A DNA stretch of 64,000 bases. It comes from Methylotenera oryzisoli (GTDB taxonomy: Bacteria; Pseudomonadota; Gammaproteobacteria; Burkholderiales; Methylophilaceae). The translations under genes were made by a program, and so were the position numbers. The first letter of the stretch is position 1. Each line of letters begins with the position of its first letter. Of this stretch, positions 30,125 to 39,216 are shown piece after piece. The notes below the pieces were generated by a model. The model worked only from the letters and a program-made list of their open reading frames with translations, was not told the DNA's origin and made no database searches. The DNA lies in NCBI RefSeq assembly GCF_004661485.1, contig NZ_PQVH01000005.1, forward strand, positions 186,001-250,000. The letters run 5' to 3'.

Positions 30125-32722
30125 ATGCAAAACGCTATTGCTCAATATCGTTTTTTGACTTTCAAAGGAAAGTTAATTACTTTTATAGCAGTAGCGTTTG
30201 CTTATTTTGTCACTGCTAAACTTGGGCTGATGGTGCCTTATAAAGAGTCTGTGGCGACTCTGATTTGGCTTCCTACCGGGATTGCTATCGGTTCCATCAT
30301 GCGGTGGGGGCGTGTCAGCATTCCTGCTGTCTTTATCGCATCATTGCTTGTTGAGTTAACTGTTTTACCCTTCACTACCAGCGTTTTGATTGCAATTACC
30401 AATACGCTGGGTCCTGTGCTCGCCGCATACCTCCTGCCAAAACTTCGTTTTAATCATCATCTATATAAGCAAAAAGATATCTTTCTGATGATTATCGTCG
30501 CCTTGATCGGCATGTCGGTATGCGCCACGGGTGGAGCGTTTAGCTTATATATTACCGGGCTTGCCCCAGCTGATAAGTTATCCAGTATCTGGTTCATTTG
30601 GTGGCTAGGTGATAGCCTCGGTGTGCTACTCGCATTGCCTTTGGTGCTCAATCTAGGTAGGAGGGGCACATTTAGTTGTAACAACAAGTGCTATCAGTTG
30701 CTGGCGTGGATCATTTTATTTGTTTGCGTTGAGCTCATCATTGTGAGTGCGGTGCCGGACCTAAATAAGCAGTTTATTTTATCCATGTTCGTGATTTTAC
30801 CCATGTTGATATGGGCTTCAATGAGCTTTGGTTTGGTTGGTGGTTCGTTTTTTGTGATTATTTTATCCAGCATAGCCGTCTGGGTAACCTCACAGGGCAG
30901 CGGCAATTTTTACAGCCATGATCTAAGTGAGGGCGTGTTTTCACTTTGGACGTTTATGGTGGCACTGGTGGTGACCATGCTATTAATTTCCGCTTTGCAG
31001 TCTGAGCGCAATTTAGCGCATATGACCATACAAAAAAATGATAAAAAATTACGCGCAGTCATTGATGGGGCATTTGACGCGATTGTTACCATAGATTCTG
31101 CTGGCTTATTAGTTGAGTTTAATCCGGCAGCTGAGCGTATTTTTGGATATAAAAAAGAAGATGTGCTTGGCAAGTCAATGTCTGAGCTGATTATTCCCGC
31201 ACGCTACCGTGCTGCTCACCATGCAGGACATCAGCAATATAAGTTGTCAGGTGTGACGCATATTTTTAATCAGCGTATTGAGTTGGTAGGGATGCGGGCA
31301 GATGGTAGTGAGTTTCCTATCGAATTAACGCTGACTGCTTTAAAAGATGCCAATTTGTCGTTAGTTACCGGCTTTGTGCGTGATATATCCGAGCAAAAAA
31401 GAGCAAGGCAGGAAATCGAGAATTTTGCTTATTATGATGCGTTAACTAGTTTACCCAATAGGCGTTTGCTCGCAGATCGCTATCAGCATGCTATGTCGAT
31501 TGCCCAGCGCGCTAAGACTTACTGCGCCTTATTGTTTATTGATTTAGATAAATTTAAAGTACTTAATGATACCAAGGGACATGATGTAGGTGACCAGCTA
31601 CTGATTGAGGTGGCGCATCGCATTCAACATACGGTGCGCTCTGGTGACACCGTTGCCAGACTTAGTGGTGATGAGTTCGTGGTGATATTAGAAAGCCTGG
31701 ACCAGAATGCCAGCATTGCCTATCAGCAGGTAAGCGAGATTGCACAAAAGCTGTTGGCTGAGTTGAATAAAAGTTACTACCTAAGCTTATTTGAATTTTC
31801 CACCTCTGCCAGTATCGGCGTCACTTTATTTAATGACAATGCACTTACTTTTGAAGATCATCTAAGGCATGCAGATACCGCGATGTACCTATCAAAGGAC
31901 AGCGGTGGCAATACTTATCGTTTTTATGATCAGTTGACGCAAGAGAGCATAGAAAAAAACTTTGCATTAGAGTCGGCGCTGAACCTAGCGTTGGTGAATC
32001 AAGAGTTGTATCTCAATTACCAGCCTATCGTTAATGTGGCTAAACAAGTGGTGGCAGCCGAGGTGCTACTAAGATGGAGTCATCCGACATTAGGCGAGAT
32101 TAGTCCGGTTGAGTTTATACCGATTGCTGAAAAAACAAATCTCATTATTAAAATTGGGCATTGGGTGCTTGAGCAGGCATGTCAGCAACTGAAAACATGG
32201 GAGGCTAACCCTGCCCTCAGCCAAATCAAGCTTTCGGTCAATATTAGTGCTAAGCAATTTTTATACATCAACTTTGTAAAAGAGCTGCGAGAGATACTGG
32301 CTAAAACAGCGATTAACCCTGGCTTGCTAAAGCTGGAACTGACTGAAACAGCGGTCATTGATAATATGGATGATGTGATCAATAAGATTAGCATTCTGAG
32401 GCAAATGGGTGTGCGTATCGCGTTGGATGATTTTGGGATTGGCCACTCATCATTGGTTTATCTGAAAAAACTGCCAGTGACACAAATTAAAATTGACCAG
32501 TCATTTGTGCACGATGTGCTAACCGACTCGAACGATGCTGCCATTATTCAGATGGTGCTTGCGGTTGGCAAGACCATTCATTGTGACATTGTGGCGGAAG
32601 GTGTGGAGCAGGTCGAACAGTTTGACCTGCTTAGGGACTTTGGCTGCGATTATTTCCAAGGGTATTATTTTAGCCGGCCTGTAGTTGTAGCAAATTTTGA
32701 AGAGTTCGTTATTAATGGCTAG
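30125..32722 (+). CDS. MASE1-PAS-GGDEF-EAL membrane signalling protein
   Basis: About 865 residues. The N-terminal 300 form a MASE1-like sensor of eight or more membrane helices (A-K-L-G-L and I-W-L-P-T-G-I-A-I). A PAS domain spans about 303-430 with F-N-P-A-A-E-R-I-F-G-Y. The GGDEF domain carries S-G-D-E-F at about 514 and an R-x-x-D inhibitory site five residues upstream. The EAL domain opens with E646-V-L and keeps the metal and catalytic residues in N-I-S, L-T-E-T, D-D-F-G, K-I-D and A-E-G-V-E. Both cyclic-di-GMP synthesis and hydrolysis therefore look possible. A GTG at 30122 precedes the ATG. Confidence 0.93.
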   Translation: MQNAIAQYRFLTFKGKLITFIAVAFAYFVTAKLGLMVPYKESVATLIWLPTGIAIGSIMRWGRVSIPAVFIASLLVELTVLPFTTSVLIAITNTLGPVLAAYLLPKLRFNHHLYKQKDIFLMIIVALIGMSVCATGGAFSLYITGLAPADKLSSIWFIWWLGDSLGVLLALPLVLNLGRRGTFSCNNKCYQLLAWIILFVCVELIIVSAVPDLNKQFILSMFVILPMLIWASMSFGLVGGSFFVIILSSIAVWVTSQGSGNFYSHDLSEGVFSLWTFMVALVVTMLLISALQSERNLAHMTIQKNDKKLRAVIDGAFDAIVTIDSAGLLVEFNPAAERIFGYKKEDVLGKSMSELIIPARYRAAHHAGHQQYKLSGVTHIFNQRIELVGMRADGSEFPIELTLTALKDANLSLVTGFVRDISEQKRARQEIENFAYYDALTSLPNRRLLADRYQHAMSIAQRAKTYCALLFIDLDKFKVLNDTKGHDVGDQLLIEVAHRIQHTVRSGDTVARLSGDEFVVILESLDQNASIAYQQVSEIAQKLLAELNKSYYLSLFEFSTSASIGVTLFNDNALTFEDHLRHADTAMYLSKDSGGNTYRFYDQLTQESIEKNFALESALNLALVNQELYLNYQPIVNVAKQVVAAEVLLRWSHPTLGEISPVEFIPIAEKTNLIIKIGHWVLEQACQQLKTWEANPALSQIKLSVNISAKQFLYINFVKELREILAKTAINPGLLKLELTETAVIDNMDDVINKISILRQMGVRIALDDFGIGHSSLVYLKKLPVTQIKIDQSFVHDVLTDSNDAAIIQMVLAVGKTIHCDIVAEGVEQVEQFDLLRDFGCDYFQGYYFSRPVVVANFEEFVING

Positions 32723-32952
32723 GGTGGATAATAATTTCGTAATAATTAGAGTGGTGGAGATAGGATATACTGCCCGATGTTTTTGAACTACTATCTTTGT
32801 TTGGGCTTTGCTCAGGGGTGTTTGATCTGAAATTTAAACTTAATGCGTTCGTGGAATTTTTCTTACGCAGATTGGTCAATTGAGCATTCTATCTATTTTA
32901 AAGCAGCCCGAGACTCCCCTGACGTTCTGACTAAAAATAACTATAGCGAATA

Positions 32953-34239
32953 ATGATGTTTAAAAAAGTTGCTTACATTCTGGCGCTCGGTTTTTTGAGC
33001 AATCTGCCCGTTGCCTATGCCGAAGCTGATTTGGCACATTTAACTCTGGAGGAAGCTCAACATTTATTTCATGAAAATAATAAAGAGCTAATTTCCGCCA
33101 AGCGCATGGTGCAAGGCGCAGAAGCCGACGCAATCACGGCCTCACAAAAGCCAAATCCAAACTTATCACTCGGCGTTGCAAGCTTTAACCTTAATCGCTC
33201 AGCAGCCAATAAAAACCCCAATGGCAGCAACAGCCTGCCGGATCAAACCCTCAACTCAACCGTGCAGATTAGCCAATTAATCGAGCGCGGTGATAAGCGT
33301 GAGCTACGCATGGCATCAGCCAAAAATGCGATCAAAGCCTCCAATTACGACTTAAAAGACGCAGAGCGTCAATTACTGTTGAATTTTAATGATGCTTATT
33401 ACGACTTACTATTGGCACAAGAAGCCGAAAAAATTCTGGCTGGTAATAGTGCCGCTTACGAAAAAACCATTCAGGCAGCCGAACTAAGACTAAAAGTGGG
33501 TGACATTGCCGCTAGCGACGTTGCCAGAATGCGCGTGGATTTGTTAAAAATACAAAATGACATGCGTCAGGCCAAGGCAAACCGTGAAAAGGCGCAAGCG
33601 AATCTTGCCTACATGATGGGGCAAGAGAACGAGGCGGCTCGTTTGTATGCTCAAGATGGCTGGCCTAAAATTAGCCAGACTATCAGCACGCTGCAAGATG
33701 TAGATGCACGGCCCGATGTATTAGCAGCAGAGGCACGCACCAAGCAAGCCGAAGAGAATCAACGTCTCGCCAATGCGTTAAAAACGCGCGATGTGAATAT
33801 TGCGCTGCAATACCAACGCTTTCCCGGGCAAATGCCAGGTGCTGACACCAATACCATTGGCGCCGCGATTACCATTCCATTATTTACTAACTACGAATAC
33901 CAAGGTGAAATCAGCCGTGCTGAAGTTGATTTGACTTCGGCGTTGGAGGCAAAACAGCAGGCACGTGCATCAGCGGTGAGTGAAATCTCGCGTGCACGCG
34001 CCGATTTAAATGCAGCTATCGAAAAAGTAAATCGCTTTGACACACAAATCTTGACCGAGGCACAAAAAGCGGCAGACGCCGCTGAGTTTGCTTATAGTCA
34101 TGGCGCTACGGGTATTACTGATTTACTCGATGCGCGCCGTGTAGTGCGTTCAATACAATTAGATGCTGCCACCTCCCACGCGGATTATGCAAAAGCCCTA
34201 GCGGCATGGCAAGCAGCAACAAGAATAGAAGATAATTAA
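32953..34239 (+). CDS. czcC: TolC-family outer membrane protein (CzcC-like)
   Basis: 428 residues with a signal peptide ending at about residue 23 (V-A-Y-A). Two OEP repeats rich in alternating charged and alanine residues form the trans-periplasmic tunnel. It is the outer-membrane part of the metal efflux operon, with the adaptor 25 bases and the pump a further kilobase downstream. Family features include L-T-L-E-E-A near 30 and N-P-N-L-S-L-G-V-A. The gene symbol reflects class, not proven substrate. Confidence 0.85.
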   Translation: MMFKKVAYILALGFLSNLPVAYAEADLAHLTLEEAQHLFHENNKELISAKRMVQGAEADAITASQKPNPNLSLGVASFNLNRSAANKNPNGSNSLPDQTLNSTVQISQLIERGDKRELRMASAKNAIKASNYDLKDAERQLLLNFNDAYYDLLLAQEAEKILAGNSAAYEKTIQAAELRLKVGDIAASDVARMRVDLLKIQNDMRQAKANREKAQANLAYMMGQENEAARLYAQDGWPKISQTISTLQDVDARPDVLAAEARTKQAEENQRLANALKTRDVNIALQYQRFPGQMPGADTNTIGAAITIPLFTNYEYQGEISRAEVDLTSALEAKQQARASAVSEISRARADLNAAIEKVNRFDTQILTEAQKAADAAEFAYSHGATGITDLLDARRVVRSIQLDAATSHADYAKALAAWQAATRIEDN

Positions 34240-34264
34240 AATTAAGTATTAATAAGGGAAGCAC

Positions 34265-35401
34265 ATGAAGCACGGACTCAGCTCTTTACTCACTATTCTA
34301 CTGGTTGGAGCCTCCTTCACGCTGCCGACATCTGCTATGGCCGGCCCTAAGCCTTCCCCGGCCCAGCACGCCAAGCCAGACAATGAAGTCATCCTGAAAG
34401 AAAACTCCGCTCAGGAGGCTAATCTGAAAATTGAGCCTGTTGCTGAGGTGGTTGCCTCCACTACCGAGCCTCTTAATGGAAAGATTGGTTTTGATGAAAA
34501 CTACACCTCACGCATCAGCTCTCCAGTACTAGGCCGTGCTATCAAAATACATGCGCAGTTAGGTGACCGCGTAAAGGCCGGCCAGGCGCTTTTAACTATC
34601 GACTCACCTGACATGGGCTCTGCAGTTGCTGACTACCGTAAAGCCAGTGCGGATTTAGACCTAAAAAGAAAGGCCTTGGAGCGTAGTAAAGTGCTTGTGG
34701 ATGGCGGCGTAGTTGCACACAAAGAGCTGGAGTCTGCGCAGGCGGATATGGCGCAATCACAAGCTGAGGCAGAGCGTACAAAATCACGCTTACATAATCT
34801 GGGCATTAATCACGCAACTTTTGGCAATGAGAGCTTTACCTTGAAAGCGCCGATGGCGGGTATGATTGTTGACCGCCAGATTAACATCGGCAACGAAGTC
34901 CGTCCCGATGCAGCAAACCCACTATTTATTATTACCAATCCAGATCACCTGTGGGCAATCATTGATCTGCCTGAGCGCGATCTTAGCAAAGTGAGTCTTG
35001 GTCAAACCTTAAGCATCAAGGTGGATGCTTATCCGGATGAAGAGTTTCAGGGCAAGGTGCAGTCAATTGGTACTATGCTGGACCCAGTCAGCCGCCGCGT
35101 TCAAGTGCGCTGCTCGGTGGAGAGTAAGGGCAAGCTGCGCCCCGAAATGTATGCACGCGTGACCCCGCTCAGCATGTCGCAGCAAAAAGTGATTCGCATC
35201 CCTAATAGCGCGTTGATTACTGAGGGTTTGTATAGCTATGTATTCGTTGAAACCAGTCATGGGCATATTCAAAAACGCCGCGTCACGCTAGATTTGCAAG
35301 GGCGTGACTACGCCACCATTAAAGACGGCCTCAAAGCAGGTGAGCGTGTGGTGACCAAAGGCGCTATTTTGATTAACTCAGAGCTGGCAGCGGGTAAATA
35401 A
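34265..35401 (+). CDS. czcB: RND efflux periplasmic adaptor (CzcB-like)
   Basis: 378 residues with a cleavable signal (ending S-A-M-A-G). The membrane-fusion fold shows the beta-barrel, lipoyl halves (L-G-D-R-V-K-A-G-Q-A-L and the later F-T-L-K-A-P-M-A-G) and a central helical hairpin rich in Lys/Glu/Ala. It joins the CzcA pump to CzcC. Its stop overlaps the pump start by one base. No histidine-rich metal-binding N-terminus of the classic CzcB kind is seen, so the substrate is left open. Confidence 0.87.
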   Translation: MKHGLSSLLTILLVGASFTLPTSAMAGPKPSPAQHAKPDNEVILKENSAQEANLKIEPVAEVVASTTEPLNGKIGFDENYTSRISSPVLGRAIKIHAQLGDRVKAGQALLTIDSPDMGSAVADYRKASADLDLKRKALERSKVLVDGGVVAHKELESAQADMAQSQAEAERTKSRLHNLGINHATFGNESFTLKAPMAGMIVDRQINIGNEVRPDAANPLFIITNPDHLWAIIDLPERDLSKVSLGQTLSIKVDAYPDEEFQGKVQSIGTMLDPVSRRVQVRCSVESKGKLRPEMYARVTPLSMSQQKVIRIPNSALITEGLYSYVFVETSHGHIQKRRVTLDLQGRDYATIKDGLKAGERVVTKGAILINSELAAGK

Positions 35402-38400
35402 TGCTAGAAAAACTGATTACCTTTTCGCTGCAACAACGTACCTTCGTACTGATTGCAACATTTGTTCTTGTGGTCGCGGGGATCGTCTCAGTGCAGAATC
35501 TGCCGATAGAGGCTTTCCCTGATGTTGAGGATGTTCACGTAGGTATCGTCACGCAAGTGCCGGGCCTAGCACCGGAAGAGGTCGAGCGTGTTGTGACGCT
35601 AGCGATTGAACACGGCATGAGCGGCGTGCCGAATCTAGCGCAGATGCGCTCAGTTTCAATTACTGGTTTATCTGTAGTGACACTGACTTTTTCTGAAAAG
35701 ACAGATGACTACTTTGCCCGCCAGCAAGTGTTGGAAAAGTTGCAAGCGGTCAATCTGCCGCCAGAGTACCAGCCCACGCTGGCACCGCTCACAACCGCTG
35801 TGGGTGAAATTTATCGCTTCTTGGTTGATGCGCCGAAAGATATGCCTCAGCGCGAGGTGCGTGCAATTCAAGATTGGCAGATTATTCCAGTGCTAAGAAC
35901 AGTACCTGGTGTAGCTGACATTACTAGTTTTGGCGGTGCAGTTAAAGAATACCAAGTCAAGCTAGACCCATACCTGCTCAAGAAGTACAACATCAGCATC
36001 GATCAGGTTAATCAAGCACTCAATAATGGTAGCAGTAATGTAGGCGGTGGCCTGATGCACCGCGGCGATGAGTCGCTGGTTGTGCGTTCATTGGGCTTGT
36101 ACCGTTCGCTGGATGATATTGCCGACACCGTTATTTTGTCGAGTGCGGGCAAACCCATTCTAGTCAAAGATGTAGGCGAGGTTGTTATTGGTAACCGCTT
36201 CCGCTCAGGCATTGTAGCTTTTAACAATCAAGATGATGTGATTGAAGGCATCGTGCTGATGAACAAAGGTCAGAACCCAGCGAAGGTGATTGAAGCCTTA
36301 AAAGCCAAGGTAGACGAGGTCAATCCCAAGCTGCCTGAAGGTGTCAAAATTAGACCTTTTTATGACCGTACTAGCCTGATTCATCACACAGTTCACACGG
36401 TGACTGAAAACATGATTGTTGGTGCGCTTCTTGTGGTGGCTATTCTTATCATCTTTTTACGTAACTGGCGCGCAGCACTGATTGTTGCGGCGGTTATCCC
36501 GTTATCACTGCTGTTTGCTTTTATCGTCATGGATATCCGCGGCGTTTCGGCAAACTTGATTTCACTGGGAGCGGTGGACTTCGGTATTATTATCGATAGT
36601 GCCGTGGTGCTAGTAGAGGCGCTCATGGTGAAGTTATCCCTCGCTAAAGTAGATGAGTTTCCACATCATGGTACGCATTCATGGCGTGTCACGACGCTTA
36701 AAAATACGGCCATTGAAATGGGGCGCCCTATCCTCTTTTCAAAAGTGATTATTATTTTGGCCTTTCTGCCGATTTTCACTTTCCAGCGTGTAGAAGGCAA
36801 AATCTTTTCACCCATGGCGTTTACTTTGAGTTTTGCTTTGCTGGGCTCAATTTTACTCACCCTCACGCTGGTGCCTGCACTGATGTCTTACCTAATGAAG
36901 CGCACGGACATGGCGGAGAAGCACAGCACATGGATGCACAATACCCAAGAGTGGTATCGCACTGTTTTGCTCAAGGTGGTTAAAATCCGCCTGCCTGTCA
37001 TCTTGGCATCGGTGTCTTTATTAGTACTTTCTCTAGTGTTGTCACCACTACTAGGTTCAGAATTTTTGCCCAAGCTGGATGAGGGTAATATTTGGCTAAC
37101 CATCAGCATGCCACCATCCACAGGCTTAGAAAAAACCAAAGAAATCGAACGCAACATTCGCAATGTTTTAACCAGCTATAAAGAAATTAATCTGGTGGTA
37201 AGCCACGTAGGACGGCCAGACGATGGCACCGATCCCAAAGGCCCCAATAATATTGAGATATTGGCTGATTTAAAGCCTAAAGATACTTGGCACTTTAGTA
37301 ACAAAGAAGCACTGATTGCAGACATTTCCGCGAAAATACACCAAATTCCGGGTATTCCAACTAACTTCTCTCAAGTGATTCAAGATAGCGTGGAAGAGGC
37401 TTTGTCCGGGGTAAAAGGCGAGATTTCAGTCAAAATTTTCGGCTCGGATTTAGCAGTTCTGGAAGAAAAGTCGGATCAGGTTGCCACTGTGCTTAACTCA
37501 ATTAAAGGCGCTACAGATGTGGCGGCTATCCGCATCTCAGGTAATTCGGAGCTTGATATCACCTTAGATCGCCAGAAACTTGCTCGTTACGGCATGAATG
37601 TGAATGACGTGAATGCTTCTGTGCAAACCGCATTGGGCGGCACGACGACAAACACCTTCTATGATGGCGACCGCCGCTTCGACGTTACGCTTAGGTTAGC
37701 AAGAGACTACCGCGACTCTTTAGATGATATTAATGAACTGCCAATCGCTTTACCTAACAATGCAGGCACTATCCCTTTGGGCGAGGTTGCAGATGTCACC
37801 ATTAAGCAGGGTGCATCTAGAGTAGCGCGCGAGGGCGTTTCCCGGATAGTGGCTATTAAAGCCAATCTGATTGATCGCGACCAAGGTAGCTTTGTGAAAG
37901 AGGCCATGGCCAAGGTGAAGCAGCAAGTTAAGCTGCCGCCGGGCTATACCATGACATGGGGTGGCCAATTTGAGAATCAGCAACGGTCAATTAAACGTCT
38001 CAAGGTGATTGTGCCGTTATCATTAATGCTAATTTTTGTGGTGTTATTTGGCGCATTCCGTTCTGTACGTAATGCACTGCTGGTTTTACTGATGATACCC
38101 TTCAGCTTAATTGGCGGCTTTGCTGGGCTAGGTTTGGCAGGACTCCACCTTTCCATCTCGGCCGCGGTTGGCTTTATTGCATTAGCTGGGATATCAGTAC
38201 AAAACGGCGTGATTATGCTGGAACAATTTAACCACCTGCTGTTAGAAGGACGCAGTGTCGCTGAGGCGGTGATGGAGGGTGCTGTGGTGCGTTTACGCCC
38301 GATTTTAATGACTGCGTTAATGGCTGGTTTGGGCTTGTTACCAGCGGCTCTTTCGCATGGGATAGGCTCTGAAACACAGCGTCCTTTCGCGGTTGTGATT

Positions 38401-38505
38401 GTTGGCGGACTTATCACGGCCACGATATTCACCTTGCTACTGCTGCCTTTATTGTTCCCGCTATTCTCTGGAGAGATCAAAAATAAAGAAGCCTCTAGCG
38501 AGTGA
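35401..38505 (+). CDS. czcA: heavy-metal efflux RND pump (CzcA/CusA family)
   Basis: 1034 residues. A proton-driven inner-membrane pump exporting divalent or monovalent metal cations. The fourth membrane segment has D-F-G-I-I-I-D-S-A-V-V-L-V-E, the D-F-G-x3-D-x6-E motif of the HME family and absent from drug pumps. Typical N-terminal A-F-P-D-V-E-D and P-G-L-A-P-E-E-V-E are present, as is G-I-S-V-Q-N-G-V-I-M in the tenth segment. The metal (Co/Zn/Cd/Ni versus Cu/Ag) is not determined: no clear CusA-type methionine triad was located by eye. Confidence 0.93.
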   Translation: MLEKLITFSLQQRTFVLIATFVLVVAGIVSVQNLPIEAFPDVEDVHVGIVTQVPGLAPEEVERVVTLAIEHGMSGVPNLAQMRSVSITGLSVVTLTFSEKTDDYFARQQVLEKLQAVNLPPEYQPTLAPLTTAVGEIYRFLVDAPKDMPQREVRAIQDWQIIPVLRTVPGVADITSFGGAVKEYQVKLDPYLLKKYNISIDQVNQALNNGSSNVGGGLMHRGDESLVVRSLGLYRSLDDIADTVILSSAGKPILVKDVGEVVIGNRFRSGIVAFNNQDDVIEGIVLMNKGQNPAKVIEALKAKVDEVNPKLPEGVKIRPFYDRTSLIHHTVHTVTENMIVGALLVVAILIIFLRNWRAALIVAAVIPLSLLFAFIVMDIRGVSANLISLGAVDFGIIIDSAVVLVEALMVKLSLAKVDEFPHHGTHSWRVTTLKNTAIEMGRPILFSKVIIILAFLPIFTFQRVEGKIFSPMAFTLSFALLGSILLTLTLVPALMSYLMKRTDMAEKHSTWMHNTQEWYRTVLLKVVKIRLPVILASVSLLVLSLVLSPLLGSEFLPKLDEGNIWLTISMPPSTGLEKTKEIERNIRNVLTSYKEINLVVSHVGRPDDGTDPKGPNNIEILADLKPKDTWHFSNKEALIADISAKIHQIPGIPTNFSQVIQDSVEEALSGVKGEISVKIFGSDLAVLEEKSDQVATVLNSIKGATDVAAIRISGNSELDITLDRQKLARYGMNVNDVNASVQTALGGTTTNTFYDGDRRFDVTLRLARDYRDSLDDINELPIALPNNAGTIPLGEVADVTIKQGASRVAREGVSRIVAIKANLIDRDQGSFVKEAMAKVKQQVKLPPGYTMTWGGQFENQQRSIKRLKVIVPLSLMLIFVVLFGAFRSVRNALLVLLMIPFSLIGGFAGLGLAGLHLSISAAVGFIALAGISVQNGVIMLEQFNHLLLEGRSVAEAVMEGAVVRLRPILMTALMAGLGLLPAALSHGIGSETQRPFAVVIVGGLITATIFTLLLLPLLFPLFSGEIKNKEASSE

Positions 38506-38577
38506 CTGGCAATCAAGGCGGCATTCATTGAGGACAATATTTAACCCGACTATGTACATATTCGGCGCCCGCTTAGA

Positions 38578-38614
38578 TGTGATTTAGCGATAGAAATCCT
38601 ATGGCTAAATCACA
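38578..38614. repeat. 37-base hairpin between czcA and moaC
   Basis: TGTGATTTAGC pairs with GCTAAATCACA, then a G/G mismatch, then ATAG with CTAT around AAATC. It lies between convergent genes and is likely a transcription end point for both, yet neither side has a T-run. It ends 9 bases before the moaC stop. Confidence 0.65.
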
Positions 38615-38623
38615 AGATGGCAT

Positions 38624-39106
38624 TTACTTTTCAGCTACCCAATGCCCCGATTTTCCGCCTTGTTTTTCGAGCAGTTTGATTTCAGAAATCGCCATACCGC
38701 GATCAGCCGCTTTACACATATCGTAAATCGTGAGTAAGCAAGCACTCACTGCGGTGAGGGCCTCCATTTCCACGCCTGTTTTTCCATAGGTTTCACTGGT
38801 GACGGTGCAGCTAATACTAGATTGCGTTTCGTTTATCTCAAAACTGACCGCAATGCGCGTGAGAAAAATGGGATGACATAGCGGGATAAGGTCTGAGGTT
38901 TTCTTTGCGGCTTGAATCGCTGCAATTCGGGCAATACCAAGCACATCCCCTTTTTTGCTGGTACCGCTTTGAATCAACGCCAAAGTTGCAGGCAGCATGC
39001 TGATAAGGCCTGTGGCAATGGCAATGCGGTGAGTTTCAGCTTTTTCGCCAATATCTACCATATGTGCTTGGCCATTTTGATCAAAGTGGGTAAGTGGGTT
39101 TGTCAT
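38624..39106 (-). CDS. moaC: cyclic pyranopterin monophosphate synthase
   Basis: 160 residues. MoaC makes cyclic pyranopterin monophosphate after MoaA in molybdenum-cofactor synthesis. The start reads [15 protein letters not shown], and catalytic residues lie in [14 protein letters not shown] and Y-D-M-C-K-A. No other moa gene is nearby. It diverges from the peptidase gene at 39217. Confidence 0.96.
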   Translation of the reverse strand: MTNPLTHFDQNGQAHMVDIGEKAETHRIAIATGLISMLPATLALIQSGTSKKGDVLGIARIAAIQAAKKTSDLIPLCHPIFLTRIAVSFEINETQSSISCTVTSETYGKTGVEMEALTAVSACLLTIYDMCKAADRGMAISEIKLLEKQGGKSGHWVAEK

Positions 39107-39216
39107 CTTGAAAGTCTCGGTATCTAGGGTGTTACTGTGTTGAAATGCATAGGTTGATGGTGGATAATTTGCGCAAAATTATGAAACATTCAACGACAAA
39201 CGTTATCATAGTAATG

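Noticed and set aside
32723-32952. Metal-responsive (MerR-type) promoter upstream of czcC
   Set aside because: No convincing dyad between -35 and -10 boxes with a 19-20 base spacer could be placed in this 230-base gap; nothing else was recognised there.
37977-38537. 186-residue minus-strand open frame
   Set aside because: Antisense to the conserved C-terminal part of the metal efflux pump; composition typical of a shadow frame.
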